A program made the position numbers and the translations under genes. This document shows, in pieces, positions 19,384-29,300 of a stretch of 64,000 nt of DNA; position 1 is the first letter of the stretch; every line of letters starts with the position of its first letter. A model generated the notes under the pieces. That model ran no database searches. It was not told where the DNA came from and was given only the letters and a program-made list of their open reading frames with translations. The stretch is taken from assembly GCF_002723455.1 (NCBI RefSeq), contig NZ_PDUS01000004.1, forward strand, positions 75,682 through 139,681, given 5' to 3'. The stretch comes from Pseudoalteromonas sp. 3D05 (GTDB taxonomy: Bacteria > Pseudomonadota > Gammaproteobacteria > Enterobacterales > Alteromonadaceae).

Positions 19384-20367
19384 TCACTCATTTGAGAGTT
19401 TCAGTGCTTGTTTGTTTTTATACATGTCTTGATCTGCTTTATCTAGCAATACCTCAAAGGGCTCTGTTTGCACAGAGCTAAAGCTATAGCCAATACTTAA
19501 ACTTAAACGTGGTAAGTCTTTTTCAGCTAATGCAGTTTTATAGCCGTCGCATATTTTATTAAGCACATTGTCAATAAGTGATTTGTCGGTAATCTGAATC
19601 ACCGCGATAAACTCGTCACCACCTAAACGGCCAATGATATCGGCATCCCTTAAACGCATTCGCAATGTTTCAGCCAATGTAATCAGTGCATTATCACCCA
19701 CTTCATGACCAAAACGATCGTTTAGTTTTTTAAAGTCATTAATGTCTATGAACAAGCAACATACATCAAAGCCCAACCGCCTAGCCAAGTTAATCTTTTG
19801 TTGAGCCAGTAAACTCAATGCACGGCGGTTATAAATATTCGTCAACGGGTCTAGCATGGCAATTTCACGCATTTGCACGAAACTATTAACCATCTCTAAG
19901 TCATCTTCGACCATGTCTCTTAGTTGCTTGATTAACTCTAAATAGTTGCGTTGATAATCTGTCGGTTCGAAATCCATTACACATAATGTGCCAAACACCT
20001 CACCATCGGGCCAATGGATGGGCAAACCGAGGTATGACTCAAAACCATCTTTAACGACTTCGGGGTTATCAAGCCAATGCGTTTCTTTGCTAGCATGCTT
20101 CTCATAGAGCGCACTATTGTCTGTGACCACTTTTTTACAAAATATATTTACATCATTGGGTATAAAGGTGCCTGCATCATAGGGGTTTTCTTGCTGTTCG
20201 CTGGCAATCACTACCCGATAACCTTTATCAACAGACTGCACAATAAAACCCGCAGGAGCAGAAAACAGCTCAGTCATTAAATCGACTGTTTTCTGCCACT
20301 TTTGTAAAGATATATGATTATCTTTTTCTGAGAACATCCACTGATTAGCTTTAAACATACTGGGCAC
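19384..20367 (-). CDS. GAF-GGDEF diguanylate cyclase
   Basis: Predicted soluble cyclic-di-GMP synthase of 327 residues. An N-terminal GAF-like sensor (about 20-165, with GLPIHWPDGEVFGTLCVMDF) is followed by a GGDEF domain. The signature RLGGDEF is intact, and RDAD five residues before it is a good RxxD inhibitory I-site, so product feedback is likely. The domain entry motif DPLTNIYNRRAL is standard. No membrane helix is seen. ATG 20367 or the ATG three codons later are both possible. Its 3' end lies 21 bp from MITE-like copy 1. Confidence 0.92.
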   Translation of the reverse strand: MPSMFKANQWMFSEKDNHISLQKWQKTVDLMTELFSAPAGFIVQSVDKGYRVVIASEQQENPYDAGTFIPNDVNIFCKKVVTDNSALYEKHASKETHWLDNPEVVKDGFESYLGLPIHWPDGEVFGTLCVMDFEPTDYQRNYLELIKQLRDMVEDDLEMVNSFVQMREIAMLDPLTNIYNRRALSLLAQQKINLARRLGFDVCCLFIDINDFKKLNDRFGHEVGDNALITLAETLRMRLRDADIIGRLGGDEFIAVIQITDKSLIDNVLNKICDGYKTALAEKDLPRLSLSIGYSFSSVQTEPFEVLLDKADQDMYKNKQALKLSNE

Positions 20368-20401
20368 CCGCGCTGACTACTTAAAATTAAGTATAAAAGA
20401 C

Positions 20402-21646
20402 TTATCGGCGGCGGTTTGAACTTTTTTTACCTAAAATTCGTTTTTTATCACGGTCTTTTCGCGATTTATTCGTATTTTTACGGTTATCTTTAGGCTTTTT
20501 GTTTGGGTCAGGTTCATAGCCTGCCAGCCATTGTGGCGTTAGGCGAGTATCTAAAAGGACTTCAATCTCTTCAAGAAGCCACTGCTCATCAAGACTTACT
20601 AATGACATTGCAAGGCCCTGCTCACCCGCTCGGCCCGTTCGACCAATTCGGTGAACGTAATCTTCAGCTATATAAGGGAGCTCGAAATTGATCACATACT
20701 TTAATGAGACAATATCTAATCCTCGCGCAGCAACATCCGTTGCAACAAGCACACGAGTGGTCCCCTCTTTAAAGTTTTGCAGTGCTCTATCACGCGCACC
20801 TTGTGATTTATCGCCGTGGATAGACTCCGTTTTAAGCCCGTCTTTACACATTTCTTTGGCTAACTTGTCTGCCATTTGTTTTGTACGCGTAAAAATAAGT
20901 ACTTGGCGCCAGTTTTTCATACCTATCATGTGGGAGACCAGCTCTCGCTTACGATCTTCATCAACGGCATAAATCACTTGTTCCACTTCTACGGCAGCGG
21001 AGTTGCGTTTATCAACTTCAACAAGCTTAGGGTCCTTGAGTAATTTTTTACTCAATTCAAACACGCTATCATCAAAGGTGGCTGAAAATAATAAAGTCTG
21101 ACGGTCACGTGGCACATGGCGCAAAATACGTTTAATCTCGTCAATAAAGCCCATATCGAGCATGCGATCAGCTTCGTCAAATACCAGCGAGTCTACGCTT
21201 GATAATGTAATGCTGCCTTTGATAATGTGATCAAGTAACCGCCCAGGGGTTGCAACCACCACTTGCGCCTCTTTCATCGCTTTGACTTGAGGGCCAATAC
21301 TGGCTCCGCCATATGCTAGGGCACCTTTGATATCACACCCTTGTGCATATTTTTCGAAACTAGCAAATACCTGCTGAGCAAGCTCTCGGGTTGGCGTTAA
21401 AATTAAAACTCTTACAGTGCCTTGCTCATCTTTTTTATCACTTGTGATTAATTTATGTAATAAAGGCAATACAAAGGCAGCTGTTTTACCGGTACCTGTT
21501 TGCGCACTTCCCATGACATCATGACCTGCCAAAATGAGTGGGATTGTTTGTAGCTGAATTGCTGTAGGAGTTTGGTATTCAGTTAGCTCAAGGCTTTTGA
21601 GTAATAAAGGGTCTAGATGAAGATCAGTAAAGGTTGCAGCAGACAT
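20402..21646 (-). CDS. DEAD-box ATP-dependent RNA helicase
   Basis: RNA helicase of 414 residues with the full motif set: Q motif (TPTAIQLQTIP), Walker A AQTGTGKT, PTRELAQQ, TPGR, DEAD, SAT, ARGLDI and HRIGRTGR. A basic asparagine/lysine/arginine-rich tail (KPKDNRKNTNKSRKDRDKK...) should bind RNA. It resembles the RhlE/SrmB group involved in ribosome assembly or mRNA decay, but the subgroup is not certain. A TTG at 21667 would extend it by seven residues; the ATG at 21646 fits the family N-terminus better. No clear Shine-Dalgarno is visible for either. Confidence 0.93.
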   Translation of the reverse strand: MSAATFTDLHLDPLLLKSLELTEYQTPTAIQLQTIPLILAGHDVMGSAQTGTGKTAAFVLPLLHKLITSDKKDEQGTVRVLILTPTRELAQQVFASFEKYAQGCDIKGALAYGGASIGPQVKAMKEAQVVVATPGRLLDHIIKGSITLSSVDSLVFDEADRMLDMGFIDEIKRILRHVPRDRQTLLFSATFDDSVFELSKKLLKDPKLVEVDKRNSAAVEVEQVIYAVDEDRKRELVSHMIGMKNWRQVLIFTRTKQMADKLAKEMCKDGLKTESIHGDKSQGARDRALQNFKEGTTRVLVATDVAARGLDIVSLKYVINFELPYIAEDYVHRIGRTGRAGEQGLAMSLVSLDEQWLLEEIEVLLDTRLTPQWLAGYEPDPNKKPKDNRKNTNKSRKDRDKKRILGKKSSNRRR

Positions 21647-21701
21647 AAGATAGACTTGGAATGACAAATATTAGCATTATTGTACGCGCAAAACGTGCAA
21701 C

Positions 21702-21723
21702 AAAAAAGGCGCTTGCGCGCCTT
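21702..21723 (-). terminator. Terminator after the DUF3581 gene
   Basis: On the minus strand AAGGCGC, loop GCAA, GCGCCTT is followed by TTTTG. The 7-bp GC-rich stem and the T run are typical of a Rho-independent terminator. It lies between the DUF3581 stop and the helicase start. Confidence 0.8.
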
Positions 21724-21750
21724 CTTAGAGATGTTTAAATAACTGCGGTT

Positions 21751-22455
21751 TTAAGCTACGGGCTTAAGCGTTTCTTTACGCTCGTTGTAAAATGCAATCA
21801 AATCGTCAACGGTCGCTTGGCAATACTCTCTTATGCCTGATACGACCATATGTTTTTCTCCTGATCCCACCTTACTGCCATTTTCAAGCAAATTAAATCG
21901 CAAGGTTATTTTACCTCGCTTACCAGCACATTCGAAATCAGGTTCAGCAAATTCTAATGTTGGTGCTGTGATATCCAATGTATCGAGGTTTATCAACATA
22001 GACTCATAAATAACCATCGGCCTAGCCGGGTTTATCATAACATCTTGCTTACCCATAAGTGGAATGATGACATGTGGAAACGTAGTACCAGAAAACTCTA
22101 CATAATTTTTTATCAAACTGTTAGTAAGTGTTTCACACTGGCTTGTTTTCCCTTCACGCTTAACTTTAAGCATGACTTTTTCACCGCTTGTAATATCAAA
22201 CTCATTTGCTCCGGCTGGGAAATGAAGTTTTGAATTTTCATCCACCATACCTGCAAAGGTGAACTCCATTCTTTCACTGATACCATACTTACTTAATACC
22301 AACGAAAACAATAGATCTCCGGGTACACAAAATTTCTTTGCGTCTTTATCATGAAGCGGGTTGTAATCATCAGCTACACACTTAGCAAAGCGGCAACCTT
22401 GCTCGCGAGAAATAGAGACATAGTCAGCATGTTGCTGATAATAAGGACTTAACAT
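21751..22455 (-). CDS. DUF3581 family protein
   Basis: Protein of 234 residues matching my recollection of DUF3581, a family of marine and related gammaproteobacteria. The N-terminal stretch FAKCVADDYNPLHDKDAKKF resembles the conserved segment of MaoC-type hotdog-fold hydratases (D-x-N-P-x-H-x-D). This suggests a hotdog fold, though enzymatic activity is not established. It has no signal peptide or membrane helix and is monocistronic with its own terminator. The 454-bp region upstream is otherwise empty. Confidence 0.75.
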   Translation of the reverse strand: MLSPYYQQHADYVSISREQGCRFAKCVADDYNPLHDKDAKKFCVPGDLLFSLVLSKYGISERMEFTFAGMVDENSKLHFPAGANEFDITSGEKVMLKVKREGKTSQCETLTNSLIKNYVEFSGTTFPHVIIPLMGKQDVMINPARPMVIYESMLINLDTLDITAPTLEFAEPDFECAGKRGKITLRFNLLENGSKVGSGEKHMVVSGIREYCQATVDDLIAFYNERKETLKPVA

Positions 22456-22909
22456 TGTTTGTTCACTACTTAAACTGCTTATAACCTGACTATACTACCA
22501 GATAAAAATACAATAGAGGTCGAATCTGTTAAAGTTTTGTTTATGACCTTACAGTCACTTCCTTGCATAACTTAAAATACAGTATGGCCAACGTCTAAAA
22601 TAAATATTATTAATTAGTACTGCGTATAATAAAATGTAGCTTTTTGTACAAGTAGTTAACAACTCGCGGAAAATAGGTGACACTGGTTCTCTATTCAAGT
22701 TGCGTAATATAAGCCTATTGGTGGAAGTACAATAAGTTCGCTAGCTTGAATACACGTGTGAAAAATAGGAAAAGTATTTTTCCTTCGGATATTTAAGTCG
22801 GATTAACTAGCATTATTTGATAATACGTTAAGAATAAATAATAGAAAGAGACGTAGGCAGCAAGTCCATTATTAGAAACTCTGCTGCCAATTATTTAGGT
22901 GTATCAGTT
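22456..22909. other. Intergenic region with one short inverted repeat
   Basis: A 454-bp AT-rich region between divergent transcription units, with no supported ORF. It contains GGAAAA-GTAT-TTTTCC at 22768-22783, a 6-bp inverted repeat 127 bp upstream of the DUF3019 gene, which could be a regulator site or a small hairpin. Promoters for both directions should be here but none is strong enough to call. Confidence 0.5.
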
Positions 22910-23344
22910 TTGAATTACCCTAAGGGTTTTAAAATCTTCGATAAAATTAAAAAGTCAATCTACTACATTACAGTATTATGTAGTGTATTTTGTAGCATGT
23001 ACGCTTTGGCAAAGCCTGTTGATAAACCTTATTTAGAGGTTTCTCCATCAGTATGTGTGACCGAATCAGAACAAAAAATTTGCCAATTCAACATAAAAAT
23101 TAATTTTACTTTGGCGCCCTTTAAAGAACTATGTCTTGAAATAACAAACCTTCCACAATACACACAGTGCTACACTAAAAAAGGGGTAATTAAAGAGCAC
23201 TTAAAATTACAAACCTCTCACTCTATAAAAATACAACTTATTGATCCTCTGACCAACAAAGTTGTTAAAGAGCAAGAGTTATCAATTGCTCGTTACAAAG
23301 CAAGTGATTATCGCATCAAGCGCCGATTTGGCTGGAGTTTATAA
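22910..23344 (+). CDS. DUF3019 family periplasmic protein
   Basis: Secreted protein of 144 residues. An N-terminal signal peptide ends near MYALA/KPVD, followed by four cysteines in a small beta-rich domain (SVCVTE...KICQF...ELCLEI...TQCYT), probably two disulfides. The start is TTG 22910 because no ATG or GTG lies before the signal peptide; TTTAGGT about 8 bases upstream is a weak ribosome binding site. The stop overlaps the ATG of the response regulator by one base. DUF3019 genes are commonly found with such a two-component pair and MipA, as here, so it may be a periplasmic accessory sensor or a regulated output. Confidence 0.8.
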   Translation: MNYPKGFKIFDKIKKSIYYITVLCSVFCSMYALAKPVDKPYLEVSPSVCVTESEQKICQFNIKINFTLAPFKELCLEITNLPQYTQCYTKKGVIKEHLKLQTSHSIKIQLIDPLTNKVVKEQELSIARYKASDYRIKRRFGWSL

Positions 23345-24024
23345 TGCACCATATATTTGTTATTGAAGATGACTTAAAGCTTGCCACTTTAATAAAAAAA
23401 TTTTTATTAAAACAAAAATATACGGTTGATGTATTTAATACCGCACAAAGCTACAATGACCATGACATTATGTTTAACCCCACTTTAATTATCTGCGATG
23501 TAATGCTCCCTGACGGTAATGGCTTTGCACTAATTGAAGATTTGAGAAAAAATCATCATTGCCCGGTGATATTTTTAACCGCACTGGATTCCATTCAATC
23601 ACAAATTAAGGGACTAGAATTAGGCGCGTATGACTACCTAGTTAAACCTATCCGACCAGAACTATTGTTGGCAAAAGTGAAAAATATTATCAGCCAACAA
23701 CAAGAGTTTAATAAAGACTCACAAAATTTATATATTGATGCCAAAAAGCGCGACGCCGTATTTCTAAATACCCCACTGAAGCTAAATGAAAACGAGTTTG
23801 AAATCATTTCATTTTTAGTAAAAAATAGCCCTCAACCGGTATCGAGAGAAGTATTATTTAAACATGTAATTGGTCGTGAATATAATGGTCTAGACAGAGC
23901 CATTGATTTAAAAATAAGCCGGTTACGCAAAAAGCTTAAAGAGCTATTTGAAAACCAACACGCATCCTTAGATATTAAGTCAGTTCGTGGCAAAGGGTAT
24001 AGCTTGGACATAACTGAGCTATGA
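23344..24024 (+). CDS. OmpR-family response regulator
   Basis: Product of 226 residues. The receiver domain (1-115) has acidic residues IEDD, phospho-acceptor aspartate in LIICDVMLPDGNG, and lysine in YLVKPIRPE. A winged-helix DNA-binding domain (about 130-225) ends in SVRGKGYSL. It starts on the last base of the DUF3019 stop and overlaps the kinase start by 4 bp, forming a tight operon. Likely targets are this operon and the convergent mipA gene (inference from context). Confidence 0.94.
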   Translation: MHHIFVIEDDLKLATLIKKFLLKQKYTVDVFNTAQSYNDHDIMFNPTLIICDVMLPDGNGFALIEDLRKNHHCPVIFLTALDSIQSQIKGLELGAYDYLVKPIRPELLLAKVKNIISQQQEFNKDSQNLYIDAKKRDAVFLNTPLKLNENEFEIISFLVKNSPQPVSREVLFKHVIGREYNGLDRAIDLKISRLRKKLKELFENQHASLDIKSVRGKGYSLDITEL

Positions 24025-25208
24025 ATAGACAGTTTTTAAAACTCTATATTGTCATTACAATTAGCTTAATAGCCCTCGTGTTAGCATTTGGACAACTTTA
24101 TAACCATCTATTCTCATTCCCCCCTCTTAGTGTGCAGTTGAGCGTTAAAGAATTGAGGTTGCTTATTGAGCATAAGGAAGAAAAAATAGAAGAATTAAAT
24201 GATTCTCAGCTATTCCTTTCGGGTAACTTGAGGGAAAAATTTGAGAATGAAGGTATATTAACGGTTACGCTAGAGCAGCAGCAATATGTTTACTTAAAGG
24301 GTGATAAACAAAAAAACTTCCGCATCGGCCCTATAAATTTAACGCCTACGCAAACAACAAACTGGCTCGCCTTTATTACCTTTTACTTGTTACTAGGTGG
24401 GCTTATTCTATTGTTCATACGCCCAGTTTTCCGTGATTTAAGTATCTTACAAAATGCTGCCAAGCGTTTTAGTAAGAAACCTGAAAAATTTAATCTACCC
24501 ATTAAGCCCAGCTCGTCTATTGCACCACTTGCAGGCACATTCACCGAAATGTCTGAGCGAATCGAAAACTTTATTCAATTACATAGTGATTTATCCCGCA
24601 TTATTTCTCATGAAATTCGTACACCTTTAACTAGAATGCAATTCGCGCTTTCAATTTCAAATTACAATGATGAAGAGCGTGATCAGTTAGAACGAGATAT
24701 TGAAGAAATTGAGTTGCGTTTAGAGCAGTACCTCTCATTTGCGCGCTTAGAGCATCAACACAGCGTATTTAGTCAATACACAACTAATCTCAACCAATTA
24801 ATTGAGACTGAAGTTAATAAGTTTGATCTTTATGGGCTAAATTTTATTTTAAGAAACAATTTAGCCATGGTTAATTGTGAAGCAAGCTTTATGGCTATTG
24901 CAATGCAGAACCTGCTTATCAATGCAACAAAGTATGCAAAATCTGAAATTATAGTCGCAACTAGTGCCTGCGATGAGTTTTATACTATACATGTTATTGA
25001 TGATGGTTCAGGCTTACCCAACAATGCAAGGGCCTTGATTGAGCCATTTCAACAAGGTGAGAGAGACAATCTTGCTAGCGGTTACGGATTGGGGCTATAC
25101 ATTGTAAAACAAATAATTAGCTGGCATGGCGGCTTTATTTCACTTGATAATAGTGTCGAAACCGGGGGAGCTGATATTGCCATTCGCTGGCCTAAAAGTG
25201 ATAAGTAA
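24021..25208 (+). CDS. Sensor histidine kinase
   Basis: Inner-membrane kinase of 395 residues. Membrane helices at about 7-28 and 113-135 bracket a short periplasmic sensor of about 85 residues. HAMP-like and HisKA regions follow, with phospho-histidine in IISHEIRTPLTRMQFAL, and the ATPase domain has NLLINATKY, DDGSGLP and GYGLGLYIV. It overlaps the response regulator by 4 bp. Its 3' end overlaps the convergent mipA gene by 17 bp. Partner of the upstream OmpR-type regulator. Confidence 0.94.
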   Translation: MNRQFLKLYIVITISLIALVLAFGQLYNHLFSFPPLSVQLSVKELRLLIEHKEEKIEELNDSQLFLSGNLREKFENEGILTVTLEQQQYVYLKGDKQKNFRIGPINLTPTQTTNWLAFITFYLLLGGLILLFIRPVFRDLSILQNAAKRFSKKPEKFNLPIKPSSSIAPLAGTFTEMSERIENFIQLHSDLSRIISHEIRTPLTRMQFALSISNYNDEERDQLERDIEEIELRLEQYLSFARLEHQHSVFSQYTTNLNQLIETEVNKFDLYGLNFILRNNLAMVNCEASFMAIAMQNLLINATKYAKSEIIVATSACDEFYTIHVIDDGSGLPNNARALIEPFQQGERDNLASGYGLGLYIVKQIISWHGGFISLDNSVETGGADIAIRWPKSDK

Positions 25209-26037
25209 TACCTGCAAAACCAGAAAAATAAGCATTATCTGTGATCATTGGCTTGAGCACTAAATCACTATCTAGCCAGGTATGCTTTACATTAATATCA
25301 ACGCTAAAACTATCCGATAAAGGGTATGTATAACTGGCTTTTAAATGATAATTTACAGCTTTTTCTGAATGATAGTCAGGTATTCTAACCAATCCTTCAG
25401 TGCGCCCTACGGTGTAATAATATTCAATTAAATCAAGACTTTTATACGTAACACCTAATTCGAGGCCAAATAATGACTCACCAAATCTAAAGGTTTTGAA
25501 CATATTGAGCTGTCCTTCATACCCATTGTGCACATTTGTAATGTCATGCATCAAGGAAAGCTCAACTAACAACCCATTAGAGAGAACATAGCCTGACGAC
25601 AATCCCACTAAATATGATAAATCACGGTCAATAGGCGTTAATAGCTCTTCAGGTACTAACGGCTTTGCTTTGTCTTTAAAACCACCTGAAACTGACCCAG
25701 CGGCAAACAGCTTTTCAATTCCGTCTAACTTAAAGAAAAAGCCATCCTCATTAAATCGTCCAGCCACATCAAAGTAGAAGTTATTTTTTTCAAAGAGGCT
25801 ATAACCAACAGCAAAATTATCGATAAACCAATTATCATCATAATATGAAAAATTAGGCAAAATAGGGGATATGAAGTTTTTTGAATTTAAGACTGGATTT
25901 TGAATACCACCAACCCCCACAGTTATACTGGCGTGTAATGTCGATTTTTTTATTAACTGTTGTTGCTTTAACGTATCTTGAACAGTCGCATTGGCTCCCA
26001 TTGAGACTAGACACATTAAGCCAAAAAGCTTTAACAT
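25192..26037 (-). CDS. MipA/OmpV family outer membrane protein
   Basis: Protein of 281 residues with signal peptide MLKLFGLMCLVSMGANA. Amphipathic beta-strands follow and the last residue is a C-terminal phenylalanine (FAGITYHF), as in outer membrane barrels. MipA/OmpV members are scaffold or barrel proteins of the outer membrane. It is convergent with the kinase gene, overlapping it by 17 bp, and completes the DUF3019-regulator-kinase-MipA cluster. Confidence 0.85.
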   Translation of the reverse strand: MLKLFGLMCLVSMGANATVQDTLKQQQLIKKSTLHASITVGVGGIQNPVLNSKNFISPILPNFSYYDDNWFIDNFAVGYSLFEKNNFYFDVAGRFNEDGFFFKLDGIEKLFAAGSVSGGFKDKAKPLVPEELLTPIDRDLSYLVGLSSGYVLSNGLLVELSLMHDITNVHNGYEGQLNMFKTFRFGESLFGLELGVTYKSLDLIEYYYTVGRTEGLVRIPDYHSEKAVNYHLKASYTYPLSDSFSVDINVKHTWLDSDLVLKPMITDNAYFSGFAGITYHF

Positions 26038-26250
26038 AAAATTTCAAATCACCTATTTTTCAGTGTATCTACAGCTGATGCTTATATCTGTAACTACCAA
26101 CATAATACTCTTTGAAAGTACCCTTAGCTAAAAAAGAATGTAAATAATTTAGCTACGTCACCTAGTCTATTCTCCTTTTAATGTAACACACCAGTTAAAA
26201 AAGGGAATTTAGGGTACATTTTGCTACATACGTTGCGCAGTAATAGCAAT

Positions 26251-26272
26251 AAAAAAGGGCCTCTAAGGGCCC
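26251..26272 (-). terminator. Terminator after the S8 protease gene
   Basis: On the minus strand GGGCC, loop CTTAGA, GGCCC is followed by six T (26251-26256). The GC stem and T tract come 30 bp after the protease stop codon. Confidence 0.8.
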
Positions 26273-26301
26273 GTTGGTTCATAACATACTTTAGGAGGTG
26301 T

Positions 26302-29300
26302 TTATTTACGTTTTGCAGCTCGGCGCCTTAGACCTGCAAAGCCCGCCATTAACACGGTTAACCAGGCTAATGAACCACTGTCGTTGTTATCTTCATCTGA
26401 ATCATCAACTTCAGGGGCTGCTGTCACTGACACTTGCATGCTTTGCGATACATTCTCGCTGCCATCGCTTACTGTCACTGTATACACATAATCACCCGGT
26501 ACTAAACCTGAGATTTGTGTACTTGCAGCATTTGGCGTTGCAATGTTACCCGGACCTTGCCATGTAAAGCTTAACTCATCCCCATCAAGGTCTGTCGCTG
26601 ACGCTGTTAACGTGGGTACTTGGTCTTCACGAACATAGATATGCGTCTCGCTTAACTCTACCACAGGTGCATCATTCACAGCATTCACTGTTAATGTAAA
26701 TGTGGTTTGTGCAACCGCTGTTGGCTCATCGGCATAGGCAACCATCACCGTTACTTCAATGTCGCCATTAAAGTTCGTATCCGGTGTTAGCTTCAGCATT
26801 GAACCAGTTTCATGGCCCATCACTTCAACGCTTGCATTATCTGCCATCGCTGAAATAACGGTTTCTTTACCAAGTTGGTTATCAAAGTTAACGGCAACTT
26901 CTGCGGTGTTATCTTCATCCACTGTGAGTGCACTGATATCGCTGATGCTTAAGCGCTCTGCCACTGTGACAACTTTCACATTGACCATGGCTGTTGCTTC
27001 AAGCTCACCGTCTGACACTGTTACCGTAAACACATGATCACCTGCTGTTAAGCTAGATACTGTCGTCATTGCAGCCGTTGCATCAGCAATTACACCTGCA
27101 CCTGACCACGCAAAGGTTATTTCATCGCCATCGGCATCACGTGAACTTGATGCATCCAGTGTTACTGTTTCACCCTCAGTGATAACCACATCCGTTGTAG
27201 CGACTTCTGCCACCGGTGCATCGCTCACACCTGTCACTGTTAATATAAACGTGGTGCTGGCTTTATCTGCTGGGTTTTCGATATCTGATACCACAACCTC
27301 AATTTCAGTCTCACCAAAGAAATTATCGATTGGCGTGATTGTCACTGTGTTACCGTCAACTTCATACGTTACATCAGCGGAGATAATTGAAATTTCATTC
27401 TTCGAATTCATTTCATCAATGTGGTGGACGTCAAATGAAACTGCCGTTTCTTCGGTTGTAGCCATATTTTCAATTTCAACAACAGTGATATTACTTGGTA
27501 CTGATAATGTATGCTTCAATTGCATTGTTTCCATGCCTTCAACATCTATGTTTGCACTGAAGGTTAAGTCTTTACCTGCCGATTTAGCAGTTACATCAGC
27601 CCATGCAGTGACCTCAAACTGTGATGACTCAGGACCGACGTAATCCATGCAAATTACCATCCCGTCTTTGACTACGCTATCAACATCATTAAATGCGATT
27701 GAACGACCTAAATAACCTTCTAATGGACCATATGAATATAGTTGCCCTTTGAAGCCTTGAATACCGACACTCCCGCGCGTATCAGTCGAACCGAAATCTA
27801 TATTGTCGTAAGCCAAATAGATTTCATGTTCATTATCTCCAAAGCGGGTGTTAGCATTGAAAATAACTTCAAAATCAAATGAGTTATCACGTTTTGTCCA
27901 TTCATATTGACCTGTCTGACGATTGCGAATTGGATCACCGTAATCTGCAGCATTATCCCATTCAACAATCCCCCAACCTGTTCCTGTTGTTGCAAGCGTA
28001 ATCCCTTCATTGCTGCTTAAACCAACACTCATGAAGTCATTGCTAAAATCTGGGAACCATCCACGCCAAAGTGCACCAATGCCTTCGTATGGTTGATTAT
28101 CGTATGGAAATTTATCATGGAATGGGAAAAAGTGCTTACCGACTGAGAAGTCTACTTTACCGTTACCGCGAATGGTTAACATGCCATACTTAAGATTTTT
28201 TGCATCTGCATTGTTATACAAACTAATTTGATCAACTCCGCTAAATAACGCTCCTACTGGAAGTGCATAACCTCGCTGATAAGTCACATTATTTTGTTCA
28301 TCAAAACCAGACAGAATAGGCGATAAGCCAAACTGGCTTAAATCTACATAACCCCCAGATGAACCTCCACCAAAATCAGGTGTACGACACATCTCATCTG
28401 TAATGTTGTTTGTTACAATATAATCAGGTGCTACATCCGCTGTATTTTCTTGCACTCCAGAGATAATAAGTTGCCCATCTGAAACCTCAATGTCCAAATC
28501 TTTACGTGAGCTCATCACATTTTCAGCATTAATTGTTAAGCCATCTGGAATATCTGCAGTAAAGGTGAAGTTACGATCTATGCCCGAAGTATTGGCCAAT
28601 ACTTCAAAAGTATAGGGTACTTTATCGCCCATACTCGCTTTTGTTTGCGGCACATCAAGATGAACTCGGTTAACATCGCGCTCGAGCTTAAACGCAATAG
28701 AACCTAAATTACCAACGTTAACAGCTGATGTACCTACATCGATTATACTGTAGTAAACATCACCTTGGTCCATTTTCATATCCCACGTGATATTCATGTT
28801 CACAGTATTAATACCATCACTTGCAGGAAGAGCAATGTCTATCGTCTCAGCAGTTTCAGATCCTACAACCCCAACCGCATACTCAAACGTTTCTTCTACA
28901 CCCGCTAAGTTTGATTCGTAATTATTGTGAATCATATACCAATACTCACCCTCTTCAGGGTTATTGATATTACAGAAGTTGGCATAAATGGTATGAGTTG
29001 AAACACATAAAATTTCATCCTGAGGCTGAATAATACCATCACCATTGTAGTCTTTTCCGATATACACACCAGGGTTGCCGATATTAATCTTTCCTTCAAG
29101 TTCTGACTCGATAACATCTAACACTTCGACAATTAGCCGCTTAGCACCCGCTTCAACGGTTACAAAACCTGAGTGTACAGCTTCATCAATAATTTCTTCA
29201 GCCGCTACTTCATCATTTCTATTAAGTGCCCATGGGAATACCCGGTCGTCATCTTTTTCAAGTGTCACTGATTTACGCTCTGCTTTAACAGGCTTATAAG

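Noticed and set aside
26759..27643. Antisense ORFs opposite the protease repeat domains
   Set aside because: They mirror the low-complexity threonine/valine-rich coding strand, have no domains, and shadow a clearly coding frame.
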